NCBI GenBank assembly: GCA_009809945.1
Contig: WTPW01000405.1
Location: forward strand, 372,811-436,810
DNA from: Gigaspora margarita
Lineage: Eukaryota; Glomeromycota; Glomeromycetes; Diversisporales; Gigasporaceae
DNA length: 64,000 nucleotides
Direction: 5' to 3'
Each line of letters begins with the position of its first letter. Position 1 is the stretch's first letter. The notes beneath the pieces were generated by a model. That model saw nothing but the letters and a program-made list of their open reading frames with translations, did no database searches and was not told the DNA's origin. A program made the translations under genes and the position numbers. Positions 12,718 to 25,827 of the stretch are shown here, piece by piece.

Positions 12718-12756
12718 ACATTCCATGTATCATTCCATGTATCATTCCATGTATAG
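12718..12756. repeat. Three tandem copies of CATTCCATGTAT
   Basis: Three exact 12-bp units. The short plus-strand frame that begins here with repeated Met-Tyr-His-Ser is a product of this repeat. Confidence 0.9.
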
Positions 12757-13734
12757 TCAAGGGCCACCGTTCGTATACTTCATCACTATGTTGTTTTATG
12801 TAAAATTTTTACGTAGCTTTATACGTAAAAACTTTATTAAAAACAATATAGATTTACATAATTATTATTTATATATAAATTTATACGTATACATTTCTAA
12901 CGTAGAATTATGTAAAAATAACAACAAAAGTTAGAATTAGATTTTAGAGCTTAAATTAAGGTTTAGGGATTTGGGGAAGGTTTTCTAGTATGCTAAACAT
13001 TAATTTCCTGAGAAATAGTCAAAATAAATTAAATTATTTTTATATAAAATTTACATAGATTTTACATAAAAATTCTTATAAGCCTACATTGGGTTTTTAG
13101 ACCCATATAAAAAACTTTATATAGTATTTATATAACTTTATAGAGTTACAAAAAAAAAAAAACAACTTACTGATGTTATTAAGATTTCTTTTACCTTTTC
13201 ATTGTTATTCGTTTGAACCCTCAAGTCTTTATGGAGTTTTAATTAAAGTAGTAGCAATAGATCGGTTAAAATGAAAAGAAACAAACCTTATTATATTCAG
13301 TTGTCTTTTAATCGATGGTTCAGAAAGTGTCGGGAAATAAATTTTACTTAATAATAGAAAATAAGTCATTTGTGTTTATATAATTACAGTATAATGGATA
13401 TTTAAATAAATATTTAAATAAATATTGCAGCCTGATAAAATAATTCAAATTTTTTTTATTAGTAAAAAATAATTTGTTATTTCATTTTACAACAGACCAC
13501 CCTTTTTTTTTTTATCTCTGACTTGGTAAAGTTTGCAATTATTTTACACATACTAAAAGTTTTCATAGAAAATAAAAAAAAAATAAGGAAGAAATTGCAG
13601 ATGCTTAGTCTTTACTCATATGACAACAAAAATTCAACTATTTCATCAACCTATACCGACGGAGATTAAAAAATCGGTGAATTCTGAACTGTTTTTCCGT
13701 ACATGACTTTATTATTATCGGTATTATTATTTTA

Positions 13735-13880
13735 TTAATGTTTGACGATAATATATTTGATAAATAGAATAATATATATACAATCTTTATTTTAATTTGA
13801 TTATATTAATGTTTGACGATGATATATTTGATAAATATATAGAATAATATTCAATCTTTATTTTTAATTGATTATATTAA
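13735..13880. repeat. Tandem duplication, about 72-bp unit
   Basis: Two adjacent copies begin TAATGTTTGACGATAATATA at 13735 and TAATGTTTGACGATGATATA at about 13807, and continue similarly to TTGATTATAT. They differ by a few substitutions and small indels. Confidence 0.75.
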
Positions 13881-14194
13881 ATGAACATCGATATTATATG
13901 ATCACTAGTTTAATCACATCGAAGATAATGCTTGAAAAAAATTTTCAATTACCGTATTTCAGTATTTCGACATCCTCTATGCTTTGGTATCTTAAAATAC
14001 TTTTGTACTACATATGCTGATACCGTATTGATAAATGTCCAGGTTAAAACAATATATTTTTGTTTATGATTTAAAATCACATGTCTCTTATATAAGAACA
14101 ATGTAAAAAATTCTTAGCGTGAGAAGAATTATGCAACAAAGTACCCTGGAGAGTATTTTAAAAAAGAAAGGGATGGTTTAAACCGCGAAATACA

Positions 14195-14240
14195 TATACG
14201 TACGTACGTACAGTACATACGCACGTACGTACATCATATA
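14195..14240. repeat. TACG tetranucleotide tract (left)
   Basis: Alternating TACG/CGTA units, followed by ACAGATAAATATATAATTC. A closely similar arrangement with ACAGATAA occurs at 15680-15860. Confidence 0.7.
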
Positions 14241-15679
14241 ATTTACATATAACAGATAAATATATAATTCTAGTTAACAGTTAAGCACTACTGTAATCAA
14301 TAGCTAATCACATAGAGAATGAGAATACCCTCAAAATTTTATTGTTATCGTTATCGTTATCATTATAGATTAGATTTTCATATGATAGAATATTTTTGAA
14401 TGTGTAAATTGTCATTGTTGACCGATAAGTAAAAAATTGATATTTTAAATTATTTAATAATAATTCATTATCAGTATCGTTATCAAAAAAATTTTATCCA
14501 ATTGATATTTTCATAAAAATTTTTGATTAACGATAATGAAATTGACATTTTTAATCAACCGTGTAACAATATATATACAATAACCCTTTGCCAGAATTAT
14601 AAAAATGGTATGGTTCATAATTCAGGCCAGGTAACAGTAACACTGTAATATAAAAAAAGATGAAGGGCTATTATTTAAGAGTATCCAAACTGGATAATGA
14701 GTCTTCGCCTTATTTTTCATTTACAATCGTTTCACCGATAGCCAAATGTCAATTTATATTAACTTATAATAATAACCTAACCTTATGTGATGTTTGGCTA
14801 AGTGAATTTTGGTTAAATGATTGTGTCGGTGAAGTGAACAAACAGAACGAACACCAGAAAATGTAAAAACTTTTATAATTTTCTCATGTCATGTAAAAAT
14901 GTAAAATGTAAAAATCTGACCTCAAACATCAACATGTTACCGTATTAGGTATCAGGTATGACTAAAAAATTTAATTCACATTTTTGTTAGTTTAGTGTTA
15001 CAATCCTTTCAAATTTTAGTTGGCCAGTCGAATTTCAAGATCAGAAAATCGTTCGTAACACCTATGAAACTTTCTTTTTGCTGTTGAAAAAAAAACATGA
15101 GTTGGTAAATACTAACGCAGTAACGCAAATAACGCAGTAACGCTAGATTTGTTATCAGTTTTATTTTTAAAAAATTAATATCTTACAAATATTTTTATTG
15201 GTTATCCAATTTAGGTTAAGATAAGAGTACTAAAGTACTTACCGGTAAGCACGCACGTTATCAGTTATCAATTATTCACATGATTATTAATAACCAATCA
15301 AAAAAAGTTATAAATTTTTATTAAGCCGGATCATCCACACAAGTTAAAAATCATCTAAAAATATCGAACAATCTAAAAAGCAAGTTTAATTCTCTAATCT
15401 TTGGGCATCAACTCAAAACTAACCCTTACCTTAATTTTAATTAATTAAATACATAATTAGATTTCTATGACTGCGCCAAGCCTTTAGCCAATTTCCTTAA
15501 AAGGTTGGATAAAAGATTTCTAAACTTGGCAATAATAAAAATTCGGCATCACTAATTTTTTTCGTGTAATTTTTCAAACACTAATTATTTGTTTTTTAAA
15601 AAAAAAAAAATTTTTTTTTTTTTTACCATTTATTAACATTTTCGGTTTTTATATATTAGATATGCACGTATTGCACACA

Positions 15680-15860
15680 CGGACGTACATACTGTACATA
15701 TGTACATACATACGTACGTATATAACAGATAAGGTGAAAAATATATATTATCCGATATATTATTACATAATAATAATCGATATCGGAAAAAGTTCCGGTA
15801 ACATTTACATTACATACGTACGTACGTACGTACAGTACATACGTATAGTACAGTACGTTC
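15680..15860. repeat. Mirrored TACG tracts
   Basis: Two ACGTACGTAC-rich tracts (about 15685-15722 and 15812-15850), each followed by TATAACAGATAA, flank a 90-bp AT-rich centre. Short Tyr/Thr/Val-rich frames on both strands are the repeat translated. Confidence 0.7.
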
Positions 15861-17188
15861 ACATCTATAACAGATAAACTGAGAATAGTAAAAAAAAAAA
15901 AAATACATCAAAATGACCAAGATGCAGGGGAAATAAAAATAGTACTTAAATCATTCATTTGCTTTTAAAAAAAGATATTTAATCGCGGAGGAAACTAAAA
16001 ATGGTATTCCCTAATTATTAACAGAATATTCTGCCGTTATTCAACAACCCAAAAAAAGGTATTACGTATAATAACAAAATATTATTAAAAATACCAATGA
16101 AATACTTACTTATCGTTTAACAACGTAAATTTCAAAAAAAAAAGGTCAAAACACAAAGGAGATTGTAACAATTTTTTTGCATTCCCCACACCCCTTTATG
16201 TGGTAACCAGCATGCAGATTCTCATGTCATGGTCTAAGGACAACATAATAAAATGGTTACTGTATAAACTTTGCGTCTTCTAATCTAACTTAAAGAATAA
16301 TCTTCTTGGTTAAAGATTAATATACGATATATTTTTTTTTTCAAAGTTAAGTAATTAGTAATCATGAAATAATTCAAACCATCTTAAAAGTCTAAAATAA
16401 CTGCCACATTTTTTTTTTTTAATCCATGGTAACAAAACTTTGTTGCTCCTAAATGCAGAGGTACATTTCACGGTTATGCATATGTATGATGTACGTAAAA
16501 ATTTTCTATATTTAATTGTTAAAAAGACTTACATTTTTGTGTCTTGTTATTCCATCAATGCATATTTGATACATTATTCATTAAAGTATATATTACAAGG
16601 ATTGAAACTTATCTCATGAATTGAGCTTATTTCACGTATTGTGATATAATAATTCATATTTTTTTTTTTTTTTGAATTAAATTTTAAGTATAAAAAATTC
16701 ATATATAGATATATTATATTATATACATATCGATAATATACATATCGATAATATATCGATAATATATATATATATAACACTTCGGAATTTTATTTATCGA
16801 TCACTGTTACACGTTTTATAAATTTGAAAAACATTATATTAAATCTAATTATCCAAATTAAGACAATATAATATTCTGTGTAAAAAAAAAAATTAACAAT
16901 TTGAACTATACTTCATTTGTAAACCCTCTTCAATAACTACTTTTACGACTCTTTGAAAAAAAAAAAAAAAAAAAATAGAAATTTTTTTTTTCTTTAATGA
17001 ATTTTAAAATTTAATAAATGTTAATAGTTAAATAATCACATTACTGATTTTGATTATTTTTTATTAAAAACTTTACAAATATTTTAATTAAAAACTTTAC
17101 AAATATTTTAAAAAAAAAAACTTTTTGATCTTTTTGATTATTATAAAAAAAATTTGTAATCCTACAATAATATACCAAATATACCAGA

Positions 17189-17196
17189 TATATAAA
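17189..17196 (+). promoter_or_regulatory. Possible TATA box of the RING-H2 gene
   Basis: TATATAAA lies 71 nt upstream of the start codon at 17267, before a pyrimidine-rich stretch just ahead of the ATG. The region is AT-rich, so chance is a real alternative. Confidence 0.3.
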
Positions 17197-17266
17197 CTGT
17201 ATATATATATATAAAAAAAAAAAAACGATACTAGTTTTTTTTTTTTCCCCCTTTCAAAATAGCGCT

Positions 17267-19082
17267 ATGAAACCGTTTAATATAACATGGTTTTTTTTTA
17301 GCGCATTCATTTGGATTTTTATATCTTCAGCAACTTTAGAAAGCGATATACTTGTTGAATATATAATTGCTAACTCATCACAAACTTATACCATGTCTAT
17401 AAAGAATTCTTCGAATTCTTCAACTTCTCCGATAATATGTAAATTAAATTGTATGTCCAATCCATCTCCCGAGACAGAATTTAATGTACGTTCGTTTGAT
17501 TACAGAAATTTTTAGAACATTTTTTGGTCTTTAATATTACGTAAAGAAGTTCTTTCTAGTTTCGGTAGCTTTAATGAATTTCATACAAAGGATTTTGACT
17601 AATAACATTCATTAATTAAATATATATACATATTAATCAATATATATATATATTTTTCTATTTTTTTAGGGTTCATTGACTTGGTGGCCTCCAACTTCTT
17701 CACTTGGCAATTCTTTAATAGTATATATTAAGTGTGATGGAAATTCTACTCTTAATATCATTAGTGCACAAGGAAGTAATAGAACTATTGCTATAATATT
17801 AAGTTATGATGGTAAACCTTGTACACTTCCATCTACTTCAACTGATATTATAATCCCTTTATTTAATGAAGTAAACAATGACTGTCATTCTAATAAAAGT
17901 GATTCAAATTTCCCTGGTATCGATGCAACTATAAAATTTAATGGATCTCCAAACAAAGGTTCTGTAACTACTACTTCTGATAGTACTGCTCAAGGTTATC
18001 AAATCGCTATGGTCATATTATATACTGTATCTGGTATTGTTTTAGGCTTATTTTTTATTGTGGTCCTCATAAATATTATAAAGAATAGATTTCGTCCTTC
18101 TACTGATGATCAAGATCAAGATGATAATAATCCAAAAAGTGGTATAACTAAAGCCGTATTAGAAAGTTTCCCGGTTTATTTCTTTACTTTACGAAATAAT
18201 TCTGATCCTAAAAATCCTGAAAATGAAAAAAGTGTTGATTCAAATTCGGTTTCTATAATAAAATCTAAATCTGATGAGAATTCTGATAATTCTAATAATT
18301 CTGATAATTCTGATAATAGAATAAGAAAAATATTTCAAAATCATGATGATATCATCCCTGAAGTTATTGTAGAACATCATCATAATAATTCTATAATTTC
18401 TATTCCGGAAATTGCTTCTCCTATAACAGAGGAACAATTGACTTGTCCAATTTGTTTGGGTGATTTTGAATCTGGTGAAGAATTAAGACTTTTACCATGT
18501 CATCATCAATATCATACGTGAGTTCTTAAAATATTTTTTTTAAAAAATTTTTATTTCATCTCATTTTTTTAATTCTTTAATTTTTTTCTTATTTTTATAT
18601 AAATTTAAAGATCATGTATTGATCCATGGCTTCTTGATATTTCTCCATTGTGTCCAATGTGCAAGGCTGATTATACTTCTTGGAATAATAATTCTATATC
18701 AACTTTAAATGAAATTGCTTCTAGATCATCAATATCAATAGGTTCTGTTGGTGTTCTAAGCGAAGCAATAGGTGCTGATATTACTACTACTACTACTCAA
18801 AATGAAATTGATATTTCAACAAATAATTTCCCACATTTCCGTTGGGCGAAATATTTGAAAGCTATTCGTCGTGCTGGTAGAAGACGAATACTTAATAGAC
18901 AAAATAGTCATAATAGTCATAATAGTCATAATAGTCGAAATAGTCGAAATAGTCAGTTACAATCAAGACTTTCTGTTGGTGATGTATTAACTGTACCAAA
19001 TCAAAATACTAGTAGAAATAATTTATCAATTGATAGTAGTGAAGAATCTAGAATAAGACGTTGGACATATTCTGGTGGTTAA
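17267..19082 (+). CDS. Membrane RING-H2 E3 ubiquitin ligase (3 exons)
   Basis: Exons 17267-17485, 17670-18517 and 18611-19082 give a 512-aa protein with consistent phases and GT-AG introns. Residues 1-22 form a hydrophobic signal peptide. An Asn/Ser-rich extracytoplasmic region follows, with candidate glycosylation sites. One membrane segment lies at about 184-210. The RING-H2 finger spans 332-373: Cys332, Cys335, Cys350, His352, His355, Cys358, Cys370, Cys373, split by intron 2. The layout (signal peptide, lumenal domain, one TM, cytosolic RING-H2) matches PA-TM-RING ligases such as the RNF13/Goliath type. These mark membrane or endosomal cargo with ubiquitin; I cannot confirm a PA domain. 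Asn-Ser-His repeats near the C-terminus are low complexity. The substrate is unknown. Confidence 0.93.
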
Positions 19083-21186
19083 AACGTTATTATATAATTT
19101 TATCTTTTATATATAATCAATATTATTTGTTTAATTTATTAATTTGTAAATATATTGTATGTGTTTTTCTTTTTTTTTTTTTTTTTTTTAATAACAATGT
19201 TCATGTTCATCACACACACACATTTTAATAAAAAAATAAAAATAAAAAAGGGCGGGGTCCTTGTTGATTTAATAAAAAGAATAATTCATATGATTCAATA
19301 TAATGATTCATATGAATGTTCACATGAAAAAAAATAATAATAATAAAGTAAAAATAAAATAAATACAGTATAAATTTTTTTTATTGTACTGTATTTTTAA
19401 AGATGACTTAAAATAAAGAAGACGTTAATAAAAATATAGTACCGGTACTTGGTAAAAAAAAAAAAAAAAATTTATCAGTGGAATTTAAAGAAGCGAAAGA
19501 AAAGGAGAAAAAAGGAGCTATTTGTAAGGAAAATCTTGTTTCTTAAAATAAATTGTCATACACCTAATACGATTGTTAGATCCAAATTGCTGGACCGCGT
19601 ATGTCATGTGACTTAATATCTGTTAACTGTTAACTTTAATACAGTAATACCTTTAACTGTTAACGTTAATAGTTAATGAATTACTAAACTAACGTTAATG
19701 ATCCTAGTTAATTAAAATTTTAAAATTACTTAGCCAAAACAATTTTTGGAAAGCAAATTGTTGGTCTACTTACGGCAATCCTTGATTCATATTTAATTTG
19801 TTGCTTTAAGGTCAACCCTCCGGAATAATAATTTTCATTCAAAAAAAATCATAACTATTAAAGCTAGTCAATCTTTAAATCCTATAATCTACTATAACTT
19901 ATAGCTGAGTCAAAAAAAAATTTGCGAGTGAAATAAATCTCGTCCCGCAGTTTCAAGACTATAATTAGATTATTATACCTATCGATAAGGTTGGATTTTT
20001 ACATACCAGATACGTATCGGGCCGGGACGTATTTGTTATATATAATGACTTTTTCGAAAAGGTCAAATTGCATCACAGATATTTCTATTTTCGCGATCTT
20101 AATAATTCTGCGTAACTCTGTACATTGCTGTCCATTTTTGATAAATTTGTCAAAGTATCGGACAGGCTTATGATGTCACGCGTACGAGATTATCACGAAT
20201 GACTATACCACTATATCTTTCTTGGACTAGAGTAGCGATCCATAATTTTAAAATTTTAACTAACTATCTATATAGATAATTATCCGTTATTACAGTATTA
20301 GTGGGGTGTTTCACACCAAATGATTTACTATCATTAGTAGCTGACTATGTAAAAATTTTGTCGATCAAATTTTTTTTTCATAAAGTAGAAATATATTACT
20401 GTTAATTACTGTAAATTTGAGACAAATAGTACCCCCCCCCCAGGTCTCTTATATTCCTAGGGGCAAAAACCTTGATTAGTATCCAGTGGGTATTTTGTCA
20501 GGTGGAGGATATTTTATGTAGAGGAGTTTATGTAAGGGTATACTTTAAATGTAATAAGATCGACCAATCATTCAATAGGGATTATACCTTTACGAACGGG
20601 TCTTTTACAATTAGGTCTATGACACACACTTGATTAATCCCAGATACAAATCGTGGGAGGTATACTAACAAGGAGGTAATATTTGCCGCAAATTACGGTA
20701 CGTACTGTATAAACTTCAAAACGTTATAACTTTTTATTTACTTAAGCAAATTTAGCATCATAACATCGTAACTTTACGGATTATATAATTAACTTGGCTT
20801 TAAAACGACATTTCCAAATTTCCAATTTATTTATAAATTTACCAATTTTCACTTTGAAAATTGATAAATTGAAATTTTGATAACGTAATTTTTAAAGCCA
20901 CGTTAATTGTATGCATAATTCGTAAGTTACGATGTTACGATGCTAGATTTGTTTGAGTAAATAAAAGGTTATGTTTTTGAAGTTTATAATAAAACTTATA
21001 TAAATTTGTGTTAAAATATGCATTTAATGGTAAGAAGCTGTTAATTTAATTCTATAAAATTTAGTAATAGTTAAAAATAAACCCCAAAAGAATCTTAACC
21101 TCGATCAATTTTTTTTGACAGATTTTACTATTTTCCTATGAGTGAGTGATACTTGATTGGACATCATACAAATTGATTGATCCAGA
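19083..21186. other. Spacer after the RING-H2 gene
   Basis: No gene was recognised. The first 100 bases should hold the RING-gene terminator, with a T-rich tract at 19168-19190. GTTAAC motifs recur at 19618-19700. The only strong structure is the hairpin at 20712-20992. Confidence 0.5.
20712..20992. repeat. 280-bp inverted-repeat (MITE-like) hairpin
   Basis: The left arm starts ATAAACTTCAAAACGTTATA and the right arm ends with its near complement. Further matching blocks include CATAACATCGTAACTT with its mate near 20925, and CTTGGCTTTAAAA with its mate near 20893. Arms are about 125 bp with roughly 15-20% mismatch. There is no coding capacity. Confidence 0.75.
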
Positions 21187-22663
21187 TTAGGAATGGTAAA
21201 GTTCATAGATTTGGAATCTGGTTTTTAAAAAAATCAGGTTTCAATTTTTGAAACCTAAGTTTTTAGATTATATATATTAAGTTTTATATACAATATATAG
21301 TTTATATATTATTGTATATATATTATATGTATATTGCTTTCCTACTTCTATTTTTACTTTAACGAATTCGAAAATATTTATGGCTTCTGAAATCAAATTT
21401 AATATCAAAGATATAATTATGGAAATATGAACTTTGATGAAACATTAATTATTGCTGACAAAGGTTTAGAAATTGAAAACGACAACCAAATATATTCAAA
21501 TAAATTTTTCAGTTTATTGTTTTATTGCAAGTATATGGGGCCTTTGCAATAGAAAGGGCCAATACTGACCAAAAATGAAAATCGAGTTTTTGCTATATTC
21601 GGATAAATTTCGATCGGGGCTATATGTTTCAATTATAAAATGCAAATAAATTGAAATATTTAAAAAGGGAAATTCTATTTTGACCCGGGTGAAAGTCACC
21701 CGATATATAGTTTTTATTATACTATATAATATAAAATTCACATAACATCATCTACCCTAACCACCAATCTTATAGGATCTTTAGTTTGTTATAGTAGTTT
21801 GTATTATATAATATAATAAAAATTATATATCGGATGACTTTTCATCCGGGTGAAAATAGAAAAATAGAATTTTCCCCATTTAAAAAAAATTTCTTTGGAG
21901 TTTCGTACATAACGGGGTTATCCGATATAAATGACCAATCAAATCACGAAATTTGATTAATCCGGATAGTCCGAACTGCAAAAATTTTGGACATAAAATA
22001 AACACTAATTTAACCAATCAAATTGCAGTATCGGCTTTTGAAAATTTTTACATTTGTTCAGCCAATAGAATCATAATTTTTTTTTTTTTTTTTGTTGTTG
22101 TGATTCTTTTACCCCCCCCCCCTCTTGCAAAATATTTATGTTATGCTAACAGAGAATCAATCTGAAGTGGCCTTAGTATAGTATAAACAATATCAAGTTT
22201 TATTATGAATAGTCGACATTACTAGATACTGCAAAACCAGGTTTTGGAACTTAATCACAAACCAAACCAGGTTTACAAAATGGAACCTAAAGGTTTGAAA
22301 CCAAAACTAACCTTCATTGCGGCGCATTTATGAAATACCCCAAAATTTAAAAAATTTAACTATTAATACGTAAATATAGATTTTGGCTGAGATAATCAAC
22401 ATTTCCAATTTGTGATGCGTCCTTTAAATAAATTTCTATGTCTAATAAGATGCGTTGGGAGTGGAGAAGATGGGTTAGCCTATGGGGAAGATGGGTTAGA
22501 TGCGTTATCAGCCTAGATCGGAAGTCCAAAAAAATTTTTCGGGGGTGAACATTTATAATTTAATATATTAATTTGGTAACTGAAATTTAAATCTGGGGAA
22601 CAGATGCTTAGTTTTGGTGACTGAATTTTAGCTAAATTTCATAAATTCGCTAACCATTCCTAA
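21187..22663. mobile_element. Non-autonomous element, TIR TTAGGAATGGT, about 1.5 kb
   Basis: The ends TTAGGAATGGT and ACCATTCCTAA are flanked on both sides by TCCAGA (21181-21186 and 22664-22669). No transposase frame is visible. A second inverted-repeat element is nested at 21667-21877. The rest is AT-rich and non-coding. The short terminal match makes the outer limits less certain. Confidence 0.5.
21667..21877. mobile_element. 211-bp MITE with 9-bp target duplication
   Basis: Terminal inverted repeats start GGGAAATTCTATTTT and end with the matching AAAATAGAATTTTCCCC. ATTTAAAAA flanks both sides (21658-21666 and 21878-21886). The arms carry CACCCGG and CGATATATA blocks and continue to an AT-rich centre. 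There is no coding capacity. It lies inside the element at 21187-22663. Confidence 0.75.
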
Positions 22664-22763
22664 TCCAGACTGAAGTGGTCGATTTCATTGATCGTTTTGG
22701 TCAACTTTAATGTTGAGATAATGCTAAAGAATGAGAGGCTTATCACTTAAAAACAATGTTGTA

Positions 22764-24383
22764 CAGTCGTCCTCCCATATAATCACCTCCCATATAGTCA
22801 CAACCTCTATATAATCACACCAAAATATGATCCTGTTTTTTTTATAATCACTATCACATTTTTTAATAATAAAATTACTTTACAATCACATTTATATATG
22901 ATCGTAGATAGTTGCTATATAGAAAAGTTGCCATTTTAATAATTAAATCAACTTTATGAAAAAGTAAAGTTGTTTGGAAGAATAAAATATACCTACTCTG
23001 AAATTTTTATGCAAATCAGTTAACTTTCATTCTTATATGAAAATTTTATGGTAGATGTATTTTGTTCTCCTTATGGCTTTTCTTATCGAATAAAAATCGA
23101 TTTACTTAGTATTATTTTGACTTTTATATATAGCAACGATCAATGATCGTTATATAAAATTTGTTTGATCGTTGCTATATACAAAAGTCAAAATAATACA
23201 AAGTAAATCGATTTTTATGCATTAAGAAAAGTTGTTCAAGAAAACAAAATACACCTACTATAAAAGTTTCATACAAATAGGATAACTTTAATATTATTTT
23301 TTATTTTAAGTATCTACGAATATAGCTAAAAAATTTGTAAAAAAAGTATTAATGAGATGTCAACCAATTTACATGAAAATTTTAGAGTACGTGTATTTTA
23401 GTCTCCTGAATAACTTTTATATTGCATATAAATTGCTTAATATTATTTTGACTTTTATATATAGCAACAATCAATGATCATATATAAAAATGGTTTAAAA
23501 TAAAAAATCTTTATATACAATCACATTGATCGTTGCTATACATGAAAGTCAAAATAATACTAAGCAAATCGATTTTTATGCAATAAGAAAGTTGTTCAGG
23601 AGAACAAAATACATCTACTCTAAAAACTTCATGAAATCGTTATTTCATTAATACGGTTTTTTTTTTATACTTCTACAAAAAAAAATTATAAAGTTTTTAG
23701 CTATATTCGTAGGTACGTAAAATGAAAATCAATACTAATAAAAAGTTATCCGATTTGCATGAAATTTCTTAATAGGTGTATTTTGTTCTCCGGAACATAA
23801 AATCGATTTACTTAGTATTATTTTGACTTTTCTATATAACAACTATCTACGATCATATATAAAATTTTTAAAATACCTCTACTAAATCACTTTTTTTATA
23901 TCATTTATAATTTGTGCTTATATAGAGGTACTTTTATAAAGTCACCCCTCTTTATAATCACCATATTAGGGTGTGCCCAGGGCCGATGATTTTCTGTTTT
24001 GATTAAGACCAAATGATGTCATGTACTGTTTTTTTTTTTTAATGTATTCTGTGAAATTCTGTGATAATAAAGTTAATTTTTGTATAATTCTGTGGTAATT
24101 TAGTTTGATTATGTGATTTGATGCGATTAAAAATAACTTCCCGACAAACATATTCGTAATTTACATTTGTCTACAATTTCGGGATTTCCCGGTGCAAACC
24201 TGTCAAATACTGCGATATTATAAAATTCTGTGATATTCTGCACTACTTTTTTGGAATTTTGTGGTATTCTGCGATGACTAAAGGTGATTTCTGAAGTTAA
24301 CTGTTTTAAGGAAAATTCTGTGATCGCAGTAAATCATCGGCCCTGGGTGTGCCTAACTGTGTGATTATAGGGGAGGACGACTG
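22764..24383. mobile_element. Mariner/pogo-like non-autonomous element, 1.62 kb
   Basis: Terminal repeats CAGTCGTCCTCCCATATAAT and its near complement at the right end are flanked by the dinucleotide TA (22762-22763 and 24384-24385), as in Tc1/mariner-superfamily insertions. No transposase is present. The interior is a chain of foldbacks: a block like CTTAGTATTATTTTGACTTT with TATATAGCAAC recurs in both orientations near 23105, 23195, 23440, 23540 and 23815. A hAT-type MITE is nested at 23978-24345. The ends resemble those of the larger element at 32495-36700. Confidence 0.75.
23978..24345. mobile_element. hAT-type MITE, TIR CAGGGCCGATGATT, 368 bp
   Basis: The ends CAGGGCCGATGATT and AATCATCGGCCCTG are flanked by perfect 8-bp duplications GGTGTGCC (23970-23977 and 24346-24353). 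The interior repeats TTCTGTGATA-like motifs. The terminal repeat matches that of the transposase-bearing hAT element at 32908-35412, so this is probably a deletion derivative of that family. Confidence 0.88.
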
Positions 24384-24904
24384 TAACTTCTTTCTTCCAA
24401 ATAAATGACGGGATGCACTTTTGTCACAAATTTACATACGGGGTGTGTCGTTCATTTAATCACTATGAAAAAAATTTATCTTCCCCCAGCATCGTCAACA
24501 AAATTTTTATCGATCACTTGATACCAAACAAATTCTTTAAAATTGCCCAAGGAATTTTTTTGTTAGAATACTAAAACCAGTTTCTTAAGCAAATTTTTGA
24601 GCTAAAGTAATTTTTTTGACGAACGTTTGATTTGGATCTTCCTGATCGTGTTACGTTACATCAAGGTGTGATTTGCTATTGGATAATTTCCACGCGATCG
24701 CGAAATTTTGTTAGTATTTTATCTCGATCATCTGTTGTTTGTTTACATTGATCTCTTTGATTGGTGATTTTATCATTTTTACATTGTTTTGATGGATTTT
24801 TATAACAAAACTGACGTTAAAGATTGAACATATGACAAATTAGTCATACATTTTCAGATGAAAAAAAGTGTGTTGATTGAAAAAAAGTTTTAGATTTTAT
24901 AAAA
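24384..24904. other. Spacer before the broken gene-family member
   Basis: No gene or strong repeat is visible. The sequence is less extremely AT-rich than its surroundings. It may contain the old promoter or a first exon of the broken gene that follows. Confidence 0.35.
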
Positions 24905-25033
24905 AAGGTCTTACCAAAGTAGCTGCTACTTCTGATTTGAAAATTCAACGCAGGAGAAAAGCACAAGAAATTATGGATCAATGGAAGATAAATGTAAACA
25001 TACTCTAAACAAAAAACTGAAATGAATTTTGTA

Positions 25034-25100
25034 ATAGGGTGGATTTACGATCCAAGAGCTTAGTCCAAACTCTTAGTCAACGCTTAGTGCAAGCTGGGTC
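25034..25100. repeat. First unit of an interrupted tandem repeat
   Basis: GTAATAGGGTGGATTTACGA with the following CCAAGAGCTTAGTCC and CTTAGTGCAAGCTGGGTC recurs at 27957-28090. The two parts were adjacent before the transposon stack at 25101-27902 inserted. Confidence 0.7.
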
Positions 25101-25105
25101 TAGCG

Positions 25106-25440
25106 CAGAGACCCGTAAAAATTTGTATATAAATTAATACAAATTAATGCAAATTTAGATTGATTACGCAAATTAAAACAAATTTCTAAAGGTAAATTCA
25201 CGTGTATTATATAAATTTGATTGGCTAATAATGTCGGATAGTGTGCTGAATTAAGTTTCCGAAAGAGAAAATGAATGAACATAAAGATGAGCAAGGTTAG
25301 AACAAAATTTGAGTAAATTTTTGATGTTTTCCGAAACAAATCGCAAATTAATATAAAATTAATATCTTATTACAAATTAATACAAATTTTTGCAATAACG
25401 CAAAAAAGATTTTGTATAACAAAATTTTTACGGGTCTCTG
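25106..25440. mobile_element. 335-bp hAT-type MITE, TIR CAGAGACCCGTAAAAATTT
   Basis: The ends CAGAGACCCGTAAAAATTT and AAATTTTTACGGGTCTCTG are flanked by GTCTAGCG (25098-25105 and 25441-25448). The target spans the last three bases of the outer flank and the first five of the outer terminal repeat. There is no coding capacity; a frame at 25100-25339 is incidental. Confidence 0.88.
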
Positions 25441-25448
25441 GTCTAGCG

Positions 25449-25827
25449 CAGGGACACGGAAAAATATTGATATATATATATCAATATAAATCGATATTTT
25501 TAGGCCAAATCATAGGTAAAACGATATTTTTACAATTTTTTATGCAGTGTAACTACACCACTTCGGGCAAAATCAAAAGTATAATTTGGGCCGGGCAATA
25601 TGAATTTGGCCAACCTAAACTGTCGGCAGGTTTCGGGGATGTAAACAATCAACTAACAAAATTTCCGTTAACTTCCCGAAAAACATGAACTTAGATGCTG
25701 ATCACGTTATTTAATGTTACACCAAATCTTAAATTCTTATTGGTCAATCATGGGCATATCGATATAAATCGATGTTTTTGACCAAATCGATATAAATTTT
25801 TGCTAAATCAAATCGATATTTTTCCGG
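25449..25827. mobile_element. Second element in the same target, right end truncated
   Basis: It begins CAGGGACACGGAAAAATATT directly after a GTCTAGCG copy and ends ...GATATTTTTCCGG before a third GTCTAGCG (25828-25835). The interior is rich in ATCGATATAAATCGAT motifs. The right terminal repeat seems to lack its outermost bases. Confidence 0.65.

Larger units (their letters stand above)
12125..17266. other. 5.1-kb spacer between helicase and RING genes
   Basis: Both genes point outwards from this spacer, so it should contain both promoters. I found no convincing gene. A 68-codon frame at 14660-14866 on the plus strand has ordinary-looking composition but no recognisable domain, no partner exons and no supporting context. 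Simple repeats at 12466-12550, 12718-12756, 13735-13880, 14195-14240 and 15680-15860 are listed separately. Confidence 0.5.

Noticed and set aside
14660..14866. 68-codon plus-strand frame with ordinary composition
   Set aside because: No domain, partner exons or context; it could be a fragment, but the support is too weak to call a gene.
15656..15877. Overlapping Tyr/Thr/Val-rich frames on both strands
   Set aside because: Both are produced by TACG repeats.
19155..19337. Short plus-strand frame after the RING gene
   Set aside because: It starts in a poly-T tract in the probable terminator region and has no domain.
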